A stretch of DNA of 64,000 nt from Plecoglossus altivelis. Its lineage: Eukaryota > Chordata > Actinopteri > Osmeriformes > Plecoglossidae. Where the stretch lies: the NCBI GenBank assembly GCA_036571765.1, contig BROE01000005.1, forward strand, positions 9,515,518 to 9,579,517, read 5' to 3'. Every line of letters starts with the position of its first letter. The stretch's first letter is position 1. The position numbers were made by a program, and so were the translations under genes. Under the pieces are notes generated by a model. That model was not told the origin of the DNA, ran no database searches, and saw only the letters and a program-made list of their open reading frames with translations. Below are positions 34,655 through 53,195 of the stretch, piece after piece.

Positions 34655-37430
34655 TCAAGTGTTGGAAGACTGCTCTGGTTTTAAACGGATGGCCCAAGAG
34701 TTGGCAGAAACAATGTTGCCACTGCGATGGACTCGGCAGGTGTATATGCCCTCATTGAACTCATTGGCTACAATGCGGAGATCGCGGTCTTTCATGATGA
34801 TGTAACCAGGGATGGAAGTAAGTAGTTGCTCTCCATCTTTGTACCAGCTGAAGCAAGACCGGCCCAGCCAAGAAATGATGGAAACAGTAAATCAATAAAA
34901 TACATTCTATAAGCATACTTTGAAACCGAATTAACCAAAAAGGACTACAAAACCTAGACTAAAGGATATTTTCTTAAACGCAGAAACGGGACTCTAAGTG
35001 AAACACTTACCTGACTTTGGGAGGCGATCGAGGACTCTTTGTTCCACAGCGAAAGCCCACAACCTTTCCGCGAGGAACCATCTTGATCTTGACATTGGCT
35101 GGAGGTGTGGTTGGTGTGGTAACTGCCTCCAGGGGTTCTGCGGGAAGACAGTGACATACCACAACCATTAAACCCTAGCCCCAGTCTCCCACTGCCTCAC
35201 ATTCCACCATTAAGGGGCTGGTGATCTGAGGACAAACACAGCTAACCGCCAAAAATGTGATGAGCTGAACCCAGAACATTGGCCGCATAGCACATAGTTT
35301 AAATAGCTATAAATTTTCCAAACACTACCAAACAATACCTCTTTCAAATGCACAACCATTTCCCACATGACACGGAAAGATAAACAATTATAACAAAGGT
35401 CTTCTACTTTTGTTAAACACACCATCAGCCCTAGATTGACAAACCAACTGGCAGGCTAACCATAGCAGAGGTCACACCGCCGAGGACAATGTTTCTTCAT
35501 GAAGCTTTTCCTCCTCTCGCAGAAGCCAAGACGAGCCCAAGGGTCACACACCCGTCTCTTGTCCATGCACCCTGAAACACAGAACACACACGGGGGCAGA
35601 CCGTAAAGACATGTATGGATAGTGCTTTACACGGAATTCCATTTGATCCAAGACTTCTCGGATGAGCCTGCTACATCACAGTTTACCGTAAAGCCGCTGG
35701 ATTCCCCAGATGTCATCCTGGGCGATGTTCCTCTGGCCAGTATAGGTGGCGTTAGGGTGCATCAGGGCCTGAGGGTCACGGGAGTGCCACAAACCAAGGG
35801 CGTGGCCGATCTCATGTGCTGCAACCTGGACCAGGTCATTCAACCACACACCTGGGGGTAAAAATCGAATCAAATGAACGCAAGAAAAGAAAATAGATCA
35901 ACTAAGAGGGGTTATGGAGGTCAGTACATATGAAGGGCATGTACAATGTTTCAACATAAAGTTGTCTGTTGATGGCTCTGTTAGCCTTCGATTCTTTTTT
36001 TGTTGTCCTCGCCATCTGGATCCTCCTTAGTAGCTACTCGTTGGGACTGGGAGCAGAGCGTCCGCAGACATGATTGGCTGCACCTTGTTTCCAGCTGAAG
36101 CGGGACTTCCCCAGAATCCAGAACTCATGGTTGTCAAAGTGGATCTCTCCTCGAGGTGGCAGGAAGGCATGAGCGAGCTCCCCGTTCAGTCCATCGAAGC
36201 ATGGGTGCAGTGGAGACCACCAGCAGTCTGTGTGGTTGAAGGTGTAGAAGCCTGACAAACACACACGCAAACACACACACACACACGCATGTTTCATATA
36301 AGGAACATCAGGCTTTACAAGATAGGAAACCACCTTCCTAGATTTAGTTACTGATGTTCTTTCTTACCGATAATGATGTCAGCGCTCTTGTTGGGGTTTG
36401 TGATTTCATTGAAAGAGAGAGGGGAGACGTCACTCCACTTGGTGAATGCAATGCTGATTGCTTTGCGGGTGTCATCTTTGTTCAGCGTGTTGGGGAACTT
36501 GGTGATTCTGGCAAATACACAGGACATAGCGGACGATGGAGCTTAAAGAACAAAGACAAATGTGTTTACCCAGTCCAAACTTAGCTCTGTGAAAATACAC
36601 ACTATCAGCATGTTCATGTCTGTCATCAGTATCACTGGAAGCACTCAGCAACCATTCGTGCGTCTCTGGCATTCACACAACTATTCTGGACTCCTGAGTG
36701 ACTCGATGCCACAGTTCCCTTTCCACTCTTTAATTTCCTTACTTGTAGGTGATGTTAAAGTGCTCCCATTTGTGGCCCAGAGGGTTGATAGCGTAGCGTT
36801 TGGACCGGCTCATTGTCACTCCTGACAGAGGATGCACAGACGTGAAGGTCTCTATAAGTGGCTTTTGAGAGATCACATCTGTTTCCTATGAGAGTGTAAA
36901 GAGAACAGAAGGAAAAAAGTACCCGATGTTGACGTCATTGAACACCCGATAAATAGAAAAAAATCCATGCCGCAATTCAGTCATTTCTATTCTGCCAACC
37001 AATACCCATTAAATGTGTGTTTGGCATATCATCGATTTGAGGAAATAAATAAACTACGTTGCATAGTAGGATTTTTCTTTATATATGCAACACAACTCCC
37101 TGCTCTCATCATGACCCCCTTTGACATTCTCTCTCGATATACCTCTGTGCTGCAAATATCTGTCACACACATGTGAGAGTCGCTACTCCACAGCTATCTA
37201 AACGATTTTTTTGTGAGCAAAAGCCGACAACAAGCTCTGGACACGTTTATGTGGTTTTGACATTTTCATTTGTGTGCTATTTTATTTGGCTGTAGTATTA
37301 CACATACCTCCATCCTCCACGTTGGGATCCCGCCGACCCAATCTATCACAGTGGTAATGAACACCAATAGTAGAAGTCTTAAACTTGTGCCTCGCCTCTG
37401 GAAACCGGGTGTTAAGTCTTTTAAATTCAT
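34655..37430 (-). CDS. mmp23: Matrix metalloproteinase 23
   Basis: Eight exons: 37430-37308, 36885-36743, 36507-36368, 36251-36084, 35851-35687, 35571-35461, 35137-35011 and 34847-34655, giving 389 aa (human 390). An N-terminal hydrophobic signal-anchor (LRLLLLVFITTVIDWV, about 18-33) replaces a secretory peptide. A furin-type RSKR at 68-71 precedes the catalytic domain, and there is no cysteine switch. The zinc site HEIGHALGLWH is at 204-214. In place of hemopexin there is a six-cysteine ShKT-type cysteine array (about 248-284, CMDKRRVCDPW to CDLCY) and an Ig-like domain (FRCG, WYKDGE, GIYTCRV). This layout is unique to MMP23, a type II membrane protease shed by furin. In mammals the cysteine array blocks potassium channels. 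Confidence 0.94.
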
Positions 37431-40400
37431 TTCGGTTACTCCGTAGGCTACTTAGAGTCCTTTTAATTTCACAGTTCAGACTTCAGAGAAGATGCAAAGG
37501 TGATGCAATACTTGATTTCTTGTATTAAAAATCTTTGGCATCATGCATGGGTTATGCTGGACAATATTTTGTTCCTGGGGCGATCGTGCATTGCGTTCAA
37601 CGAATCCAAACTGTAACCTTGTTAAAAAAAAATAGTTTGGTCAAAACTGGAGCTCCAAGTCAACTCTCCTTTTATCAGTCTGTCATCCTTTATTGTCGAC
37701 GTACTCTTCCTCCAGAATTATAACTGTTATTGCCAATCACCTTTGCCTAAATCCAACAGTTCTGCATCTCAATCTCGTTCTCTCAACTTTGGCTGGATTC
37801 TTGTGCTTTGAGGGGATCAGGTGTCGAAGCCACGATCTGGGCACGTCAGTCGAATGGTAGGGCAGAGACAGTACCGCCCAGTTTTAAAACAGCAATTTGC
37901 CGTATATCCGCTCTGCAATTCTCACATGGTCTCAAACTGCGCACGTTTGTCGTATAGACTAGATGGTGTGAATGGGGTCAAAGACTTATGAGCCATTGAG
38001 TCTAGAAATATCTTTACCGTTATGGAACTCATTCATAGGCTATAGATATTTATTGAAATCTGTCTCTGTAACAAATAATATCGGCCTTACACGCAAATTA
38101 AAAAATAGCATGTATTTATGGTGTATATTTACATGATTCTATTTTTGAAGTCTGCAGTTGGGGAGCAGGGCCAATATTATTTTCACCTGTTGATGCCTGT
38201 GGCGCGCAGTGCCATCTACTGATGCTGCAGGTGGATACGTAGGGCGATGTTGTCACAGATACTTGGTTCCAGATGCGCAGTTTTTTGAAAATGTGTTGGT
38301 TCACCATCTGTTAAAACATTCTCTATTTCCTTTTGGAAAATTCCATCAAAAACCATTAATGATGAATGTCAGTCAAATTGGAATCGCATTGGGATTTCAA
38401 AGAATGATTCGTCCAAGACAAGAATATAACGTTTTTGATCTAGTCTAGTTAATTCAAGCTGTAAGTAATTCATTAATTCAAGTATATTTAGTTATTTTAC
38501 TACATATTGACAGAATTGATACATTTCATAAAAGACAAATTGACAACTATGAAGAGTTGTTACTTGTCGATTCATACATTGGAACTATATTTTGCAATGA
38601 CTGAGAACACGATAGTAGTTTCCTCTCTCTAACGAAATGGCATGGGAAGGCTTCGGTTTACCTGATTGGCTTATTGAGTGGTTACATCACTGCACAAACC
38701 TATTCACCTTGAGAAAATGCACAAACAATCATTTTGAAAGTCAGCAAATTCTGCATATCAAGTGTTTTAATTTTTTTTCAAAATCCATTGTCCAGACTTA
38801 AATGTTGGCAATGAAACAGTTTGGCATTGTGCCTACTCTACTGGGCCAAGTGTTCCGAAGTTGCCCACTAACCCAATCGCTCAAGCTGACCCCAGGAAGG
38901 CCCCAAGACGGCCTGTGGTTTTAAATAGAGAACCCCTGGAAACTTTAATGCACACAGCAGGTCATGCTGGTGTTAAATAATCGATTCAGGGAACTTGAAT
39001 CTACAAATGTGGCTTTGCTGCTTCTGTTTATGCAAGTGAAATATCGCCATTTGATTAGCCTACGTCATCTTTTTCTTTTGAAGGCCGAAAGAAATAATTA
39101 GGGTGAATTTTAAGTCTCCTCAACAATCATAGCACGCAGTAGATGTTGGTACTTAGGTAAATAGGTCTATACAGTAAAATACTGGATGTTGACATGAGAG
39201 TTCTGGTTAAGGGCACCTGAATGGCAGGCTCATTAAGTCCCACCCCTCACTGGATCTGGCTCCGGTCCAAGGCTCTGGCTGCATTCCAGGTGACTGCGGA
39301 ACTCGGGCCTCCGTGACCCTGCCGTGTCACTCTCCATGGGAAGGCGCAGAAGGAAAATAGCAAAGGAAGGCGGAAGGGGGGAAAGCAAAAAAAAAAGTCT
39401 GACAGGAGATCTTCTTTCATGGGTCCCTGAGAGATGAGAATTTAATTACTCATCTATCCATTCATCTGTCGGTCCACGTTAACACTTGCAACGTTATTTC
39501 TGAAACGGCAACTTTGTTCTACTCTCATCACAAAAAGGATGGCTATTTTTTTCAAACATTTTTCTGTAACAATTCACACCAAACACTAAATGCTATTCAA
39601 TAATTCCCAGCTATAAACACACTGTACATTTAGGTTAAACTATCCACTACAATTACATGAATACTTCCACAGTTCTTCTTCCACATTCTTTAAATGGTTT
39701 TTAGGGCTTTTCTTCTTTAATGCAGGCAACGTAAGGGACAGACAGTCGGGGATGTGGCACAAGCTCGACTCAAACCGGGCCGCTGCAGCAGGACTTGTGT
39801 GGACTTACAAGAGCAGGACTGGGCGTGTAGAAGATGTCAACACTTCATTGGTGAGCCATTGAGGGACACCACTTACACTTGTGCTTAGGTTACACAACCT
39901 TAGGTTAGGCTAAACAACTGTACCCTGAATTCAACAAAAACACATAGCACACATATACAAGTCATATTCATCCTCATTCAACAGTTTTTTGCTGTCTAGA
40001 CAAGTTTCATCGTATGCAAGGACAAAAATACATCCTCAAAAATAATTGGTTACACCTTTTTATTGGGATTACATTTACAGTCACAAAGTTAAATGGGGAT
40101 CAAACACAATGTACTGTAGCTGAATAGGGGCTAGCCTAAGGACCTCCGACCTGTCCGTCTCCCAGGCTTTGGCAGGAATAGTGGGGCCCTTTCTGGTGAG
40201 ACACTGGTTTTGGAAACCTCATTCCAGTTGACAGGTTATTAGGATTGAATATTATATTACAATGCAGGGATATCAAATAATAACAGTTATGGACAACTAC
40301 ATGAAATGATAATCTCAATGCCCAGATGAACTGATGCACAAAAGTCATGATTTGACAGCTAAAGAGGTCAAGAGGAATGCATTAGTTATGAAGACATAGG

Positions 40401-41575
40401 TGGAATGTTTGTTTCAACTGCAGACAAGAAAAGTCAGGTACAAAACCGATTTCAAGTGACATTTCGTACAATCCTCCCCTGTAACACACAACAATTGTGC
40501 CATAAATACTTCAGTAAACGGATCTAAGGATAGATTAGTAAGCGAGGCTTGGGGTATCAGAGCATAGTGTGTGGAGTTGCTCATTTGCCCAAGTAAGGGG
40601 CAGGAGAAAACACACATTCCAGACTCCTGAGAGATGTTTTGCAAACTGTGGCTGAACAGCAACATACACGCACACACAGGTCAGTTCAACAGACACCTAC
40701 AGACACTGACAGCAAGAAACATGGGACTAGATCCACCAAGCTCAAATAACGTAGAAATGTGTTTATATATTGAGACAGATCCTGCATTAAATTTTTTTTT
40801 TCTTATTTCCCCCCCCCTCCTGTTTCTCATACTTGCAATTTTGGTCACACAGAAAATGATCTGCAGCACTGACACAAAACAAACCAACAGATACCACAGC
40901 AAAAACATTTCATTATAATCTGCACGTGTAGAGAAAATACAATGAAATGAACACCTACCGGATAAGGGGAAAAGGATGACTGAGTGCAATAATAGAATGG
41001 GTGGCAAAACGTATGGATGCACAAAGCACTACCTACAAAACGGACAGTTCCATAACTAATACAGCAGGGTGAGTAGGGCTGTTAAAAAAACGGTACAAAA
41101 TATATGGGAAATAGTGTTACACCTGCAATGCCTCTTTCTTGAACAGTACTGTTTAGACTAAATAGTGATTACACCAGGGGAGATGAGGGGGCTAGGTGTG
41201 GGACTGGCATTAGGATGGTGCTAGCTAAATGCTACAGGAAACAAAGAACGTCTAGTCTCCCACCAGCATCGAGGGATTCTAGTTCAGCTGATCACATGGA
41301 TGACAGAGGATACAGACATGGGGAATACATAGGATGGTGGAGCGACAGCTGAAATGTAAACCACATCTCGAGGAAAACGGAAGCGGATGTTCCTGTTCAC
41401 ATCTACATCAGCATGTTCACTTATTCCTCTAAAATACACCCCCCCCTCCCGTTTTATCCAAGCTAGAAGCCAGCACACATAAAAGATGGGGAAAATAGAG
41501 GAGTTTCAAACGGTTTCACAAGCCGACTCCTCCCTTGTTCCAGTCTTCCTGTTGCTCCCTTGAGAGTGAGGGCCG
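37431..41575. other. MMP23 upstream region and AP2M1 3' UTR
   Basis: Bases 37431-38000 should hold the MMP23 promoter. From 41575 down to about 40040 lies the AP2M1 3' UTR on the minus strand. The 2 kb between (38000-40000) has no recognisable exon. A moderately GC-rich patch at 39235-39370 and a short tRNA-like B-box on the minus strand near 39765 (GGTTTGAGTCGAG) could mark an old SINE, but too little is left to name it. Confidence 0.5.
40059..40064 (-). promoter_or_regulatory. Poly(A) signal AATAAA, probable AP2M1 3' end
   Basis: AATAAA on the minus strand, about 1.5 kb after the AP2M1 stop codon. Confidence 0.4.
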
Positions 41576-46930
<5,355 letters not shown>

Positions 46931-49900
46931 GATGGCAACCGTTTATTCATAACAGCCCATGATGTGAGTGCCTGTATGGTAAAGGAAAAAAATCTTCTTA
47001 GGACATGAGACAGCCACTGTTTCATGTACTCTCGTCTAGATATCTGCTCTTCACACGAGGGAGCTTCTCTATACACACTGGCTGTACACTCAGATTGTAA
47101 GGCTCTAATGCAGATTATTATTAGTACTAGAGGCTGACCTGTTCCACTCACTCCTTACAGATAAACAGACACAGGACCAAGAAAAAGAAAACACGCCTCG
47201 TTTAATTAAGACCAAATCCAACTGTGACAAATCAGGCTGCCCAACCAGCCAATCCCATTACCTATTTAGATCATTTGTTTTAACGTCAATCGGATAGCTG
47301 ATAATTGGTTAGGATAGTTACAGATCTACTATAGGAAAAAAGGGCAAATATACTAACAAACATTTCTGTTAAATGTCTTAATTAATGTTTACTGATGGTG
47401 TCCGACACCAAATGATGCCGGGGAAGTCATAACGTCATTAGCTATAAGCTAGCTTTAACGTTAGCCTAAAAATATAATATTTCAATCTGATGTTACAAAA
47501 CGTCATGATGCCCAAACTATTTAAACGTTTAATCAGTTCGACTGAATGTCACAGTCGCAGGGTTTCAACATTGGTTTCTAGCAAGCTAGCTCAAGATGTC
47601 TGCCTCTCCTGGCAAGGGTGTAGTAGTAACTAGCTAATGCAAAGCCATAGATCAGCTTGTGTTAGCTACTACGTGCTAACCACTGACCGGGTACTACTGT
47701 ACTATATAGGCACAGCTACACAAAAAATATTGATACATAATGTTTTGCGTATATTAGCTGGTAGCCTAGCTGTCAAGCCGCCTTTCAATTTACATGCGTG
47801 ATAAATGGAGAACATATCTAAAATACCCGATCAACAAGAGTTATATGTAAGCTAAGCTAACTTGCTAGATACACAGATATGTGGCTAGTGGCTAAGCTAA
47901 CTAGGCTGGATATTCCCGGTTAGCAGAGGTATTCGCCGTTGTCACGACTCGCGGTCAAAATTTACTGCATTGCCGACATTGCTAGTATCATCGGCCTGAC
48001 ACTCACCAGGCTTCTGAAATTACATAAAAATCCCGTAAATGACAACTTACAGCATCAATTTGAAATCTATGTGTGTCTCGAATATTTCAATGGTATAGAC
48101 TCACTGTCTTGTCCTCCGAGTCCGAATCAAGATGTCGACCGCTCTTACCTCCAGACCACTCTGTCAGCTGACTGACTGACGTTAGACGCCAAAACCGTGC
48201 CTGTCAGTGAATTCAGTGCCAGAACGTTTTTCTAGAAGCGAATACTTCCAATGTCACGAATACAGTTAATGACCCAGAATTTACCAATGGAAACATCATG
48301 TTTTAACAAAAGGCTTAAGCTGTAAATAGTCTACTGTTGCCACCGTGTAGTTGTGATTGAATAAACGCAACCGGAGCCAGACCACTACACTGAACAAATG
48401 GTAGTAAATTGGATTAAGTCATTGAATTGAACCAACTCATTTACATGTTTAATGTCCATGATAAAAAATACAATTATTGACAGTTATTACAACCCCCCCG
48501 GATATGTGCTTTTCGCTGACTTTGCAGGAGTCCAAAACGATGTACATAAACGTAACTTGCAGAGCAGTTCAGTTTGAAAGGTTTGACGACTAGGCTACCA
48601 TTCACAGTTCTGTGATATGATATATTTACTAAACCTTTATTTTTTCGTCCTACTATGAACCTGGTAAATTGCAACTGTTGTGTTTCCAGTCTGAAGCCAC
48701 ATTCAAACTTCATAGCTCACAAGCTACACGTTTCCTGTTTCCTCTGTAGTTATCGGGTCCTGTTAGGACAGAACTATTAGCTTCTCTGGAAAACGGGCGA
48801 GCCGTGGAACCAGAAATGAAGAGGAGCTCTTTTGTTAATTGACTTAATGCTTTCCAACAAGCAGCAGAAGTTAAAACTTGACATTAAGATATTTAATGAA
48901 CAGATCACACAAAACATGGTCATGTTTAGGCAATAAAACTATGTTTATAAATAAAAACAATTTGTTTCTCATAAAACGGATTATCAAGGATTAAACTGAA
49001 CTGTTAATCACTATACATAATCAATCTATAATCAAAGATTTAAGATAAATGTGTTCTGGCAAGAAAAGAGAAGATTTGAGACATCAGGCAGTACTTTTCG
49101 TAGAAGGATATTAAATATGAAATAAAGACAATGTTGGACTAATACAATGCAAGGTACACAAAGAATGGGAGAATAAGATGGAAAGAAACAAGGTCAACAT
49201 TGCTCACACCCGCCCTTTCCCCCAACTGGTTCCCTAAAGTGAGTCTCTGTCCTCTAATACCCCTGGTCAAGCTTAGGAGACACGAGTCGATTCATAATCC
49301 TCCAGTTAAGTAATCAGTCAAGTCATTATCAAAGACCATAATCACTAATACTTTTGATGTTGCAGCAGTTGTCCTGATAAAGAGAAAACTACAAAGTGTG
49401 TCCTGTCACAGGGCCACTGAAGAGGGCCACTGAGAAGTACCATTAAAACAATAGGCCTGTACATCAAAGCTTGAATGAAGAGGATGACGTCAGGATGACA
49501 CCATCAGCTCTGAAAATGAGCACTTCAAAAGGAAATAATGTTTCCTGTCTGGATGTACTGTAGGTTAGTGCTATGCTTTTCTTTTTAGCTTCCCTCCCCA
49601 TATTCCTTCAACATAAACGGTATATTTAACAAGACAACCGGTAAATGTAAGACTTAGTGCTGTTCATATAGAATTTCTTTATGCATTTTACTGTTCCATT
49701 TTCAGCTTAATACTGTGTAAAGCAGAGAGCAATCCCAGAGAAAACTGTCCTTCGTAACTGTCCTTCACAGACTTGATCATAGTCTTTTTTTAGAATATCC
49801 TGTCTATTATTGAAGTGTCTTTGATAAATAAGGGTTGGGGAGTGAGGGAATGTGATGGTAAAAAAATACATACGTTTCAGTTAAGTGAGACACACAGGTC

Positions 49901-50190
49901 ACTTCAAGGAGAAGAGGAAAAGACACACACATTCTCACACTCACGCACATATAAAATGAAGTGAAGAACAAACGTTTTTTAGGGAACTTACATAGAGAGA
50001 GCGCTGTACTCATTCCAATTTTCTTCACTGAAGAAAGTACGAGACACAGAACAGCTACAGGGGTAACGGGAGAAGGACAACAATGTTCTTTACACAGCCA
50101 CGCCCCACTTGCTCTTTATCAACCTTTCCATCCTCCTCAACCTCTCCAGCAAAGGAACACTTCTCTGGATCAAGTGACTCACATTGCACA
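46931..50190. other. AP2M1 first intron, promoter and DVL3 3' UTR
   Basis: On the minus strand the AP2M1 first intron runs to 48148, followed by a noncoding first exon. The DVL3 3' UTR occupies an uncertain part of 48640-50190. Nothing coding is recognised. Confidence 0.5.
48149..48235 (-). other. ap2m1: Putative noncoding first exon of AP2M1
   Basis: A donor CTGGAG|GTAAGAG on the minus strand sets the exon edge at 48149. The coding exon starts directly at its ATG with two bases or more of leader, so an upstream exon is needed. The far edge is approximate. Confidence 0.45.
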
Positions 50191-53152
50191 TTACATAACA
50201 TCAACAAAGAATTCGCTGGGGTTGCCCATGGCAATGCGGAAGGACTGGCGAGATGCGGTGAGTTCAGGGGGTACAGAAGCCATGTCACGGCCTGGTGGGG
50301 ACCCCGGTGGAGCTGTGGGAGGTTGTGGTGGCTCCGAGTCTGGGGGCAGGTCAGGCTCTCCACATGCTGGGCTGTTGGAATGGGTACTGTGGACACTATG
50401 TGTGCTGCGGTGGCTGTGGAAGCTGCGCACACTGTGCTCACTAGGGGGCGCCTCCGAGTGTTCATTTGTGGCTTTCTCCCTCTTCTGTTCTTGGTCGCTG
50501 CCACTGCCAGCTGACTTGGCTCCTTCCCCGCTGGCGCCCCCTGCAGCCTCCTTCTTGCTGCTGCTACGGTTTGACCCACTGCTACGGCTCCCTGCAAGAG
50601 CGAGGAAGAGAACGGTGTGAGGACAAGAGGTAAACACATTTCCTCTCATCGTGTGGGTGTTTGTGAGTCAAAGCACGTCACCTTCACTGTGCTGGCTACC
50701 CCCGCTGCCCCCCTCTCCAATGTGCGGTGGCTCGTGCAGAGGGTGGGGGTTGTAGGGGTGTGGAATGGGATACTGGTAGGGGAAGGCCAGGGGCCATGGT
50801 GCAGCTCCCGGGTGTGGCAGGGGGGCCAGTGTGTCCTGGTCAGAGGCCCCACTGGAACCATCGTGGTCTTGCAGGGACAGACCTGTCATGTCTGAGAGGG
50901 TAGTGGGGTAAAAAGGCAAATGAACCCGAAATGAGGTAAATCAAGATCATTTTTGTAGCAGGACAAAAACACCAGGGGAAAGAAAGACAGCCATCCCAAT
51001 TACTGAAGCAAAACATTACAGTGTTCTAGAAAAAACTGGAACTCACTTCCACAGAGGTCTCCAAAGATGTAGTAACACTGCTCAGAAAAGGTTATTTTGT
51101 TGACTGTATGGCGAATGTATCCGGCCTTCAGCAGGTTGCTTGAGTATTTGCGGGCCTCGCGGCGATCGGTGAAGCCCTCCACGTGATGGTATAGCCAGTC
51201 CACAACATCTGAACCTGAGACAGAGAGGGTCAGATATTTGACAAAGTGAGAGATGCACATTAAGGCCTTTAGGTTTAGACAACACTTGAAGAACCAAGAA
51301 GGGAGATAGTGAGAGATGACAAATGATTGATTGGAGTTACCTATGAAGGCATTAGGGATGGTAATCTTCAGCCACATCCTGTCTCGCACCTCCAGCCCAG
51401 ACTCTGGTGATGCCATCGCCTTGGCAATGGCAGCCATATCGCTGTGAATGGACAGATGCAAGTCATCGTACCCTGGAAGAAAAACAGAAAGACAACAGTG
51501 AGGAAGATAGAAAGACAGAAAATGATAGATCAAAGATAGAGAGTGAAAGAAAACCATAAAATGTCTGATGTCAAGGTCAAGTTGTGAAACATACACAAAG
51601 GGAGCCATTCGCCACAGCAGGTGGAAGAGGATGAGGACAGCCAATGGGAGCGTAGAGGAGGAGGGGGAGGAGGACTTACTCTCAGTCTCAGGGATGGAGC
51701 TTGTGATGGAGGAGCTGGTGGAGGTGATGGTGCTCATAGAAGGGCTCATACCGTACACCGGGTACGCCCCCGTCATTGCCGCAGTGTGGGACACCCAAGC
51801 AGCAGGGTCTATGGGACGGATCGGCTCACCTATGGAAAAGGAGGGGTGTACGTGTTGGGGGTTTCTACATGAACCATGACTCCATATGACCCCCCACCCC
51901 ACCCTTACAATGGTGGTTGGGTCGGCATTGAATACGAGAACATTAAATTTCCCTTTCATTGTTACACAATCCTCTCAAGCTTTCATTATATTGATCTGTG
52001 TATCTTTTGAAAAAGGTGTGAGACTTAATCAGATGGGCTGTGAATGAGTACTCACTTCTAGGCAGCGTGAAGCATCCTCGAGGGTTTGGATCCCAGCATT
52101 TAGCCACAGTCAGAGTGATGGGCCTGCCAGCACACAGAAGAAACTGTTCACAGACACTTCTCTGTCTCTCTCTTTGTCTCTCTGTCTGTCTCTCTCTTTG
52201 TCTCTCTGTCTGTTTCTCTCTCTGAATCTCTGTCTGTCTCTCTCTGTCTGCCTCTCTCTCTCTGTCTCTCTGTCTGTCTCTCTGTCTGTCTCTCTCCCTC
52301 TGTCTCTCTCTCTGTCTCTCTCTCTCTGTGTCTCTCAAAGAGACAAATGCATGCCAATCCAATGCCCCCACCCCGCCGCACACACACAGACAGACACAGA
52401 CTGATACACTCACAGACACACAAGAACACACAAACATGTACTCCATATTCCCTTAAAGTCTTACCCTGGCTTGTGTACGATCTCCCTCAACACCCTCACA
52501 GCATCATCATTGCTCATGTTCTCAAAGTTGATGTCGTTTACCTGGGGGGGTGAACAGGAAATAAGGCCACAACAACAAATAACAGATGAGGAAAAACATG
52601 CCATGTCCAACAGAAGACTCTGGATCAAACACACACACATACACACACACACCTGAAGCAGCATATCACCAGGCTCGATGCGTCCATCTGCTGCCACGGC
52701 CCCGCCCTTCATGATGGAGCCAATGTAGATGCCCCCATCCCCTCGCTCGTTACTCTGGCCCACAATGCTGATGCCCAGGAAGTTGTACTTCTCTGCTCAA
52801 GCCGAGTGAAGAGGTTGAGGTGGGAGGGGGGTTAGAAAAAGGACTTAAGAAAATAGATTGCGCTGTCTACTCAACTGTATAGGAAACAGGAAGCACTGCA
52901 TTCAGAGATTCAAAAGTCCTTTACACAATCCACCTCAATGTGTGATTTGAGTTTTGATATCTGCCATAAAAAACAAAAATAGACTGCAGGGCCACCCCCA
53001 CGCTCCCACACAGATATAGACGTACTCACCCATGTTTAAAGTGACAGTGATGATGTTCAAAGACATGGTGGAGTCTGTGATGCTGCTGAACGAGGACGAC
53101 TGGAGACAGCCAGAAGGACAGAGAAAGACAGCAAGACAGCAAGGGAATGAAG

Positions 53153-53195
<43 letters not shown>

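Noticed and set aside
39745..39800. tRNA gene or SINE on the minus strand
   Set aside because: Only one B-box-like string is seen. No A-box, cloverleaf or flanking duplications could be found.
50055..50639. Two long open frames (194 and 219 codons) over the DVL3 last exon
   Set aside because: Both are other-frame or antisense readings of the real last exon. The 152-codon frame ending FVDVM is the genuine one.
52148..52446. Arg/Glu/Thr-rich protein on the minus strand
   Set aside because: It is translation of the TCTCTCTGTC array in a DVL3 intron.
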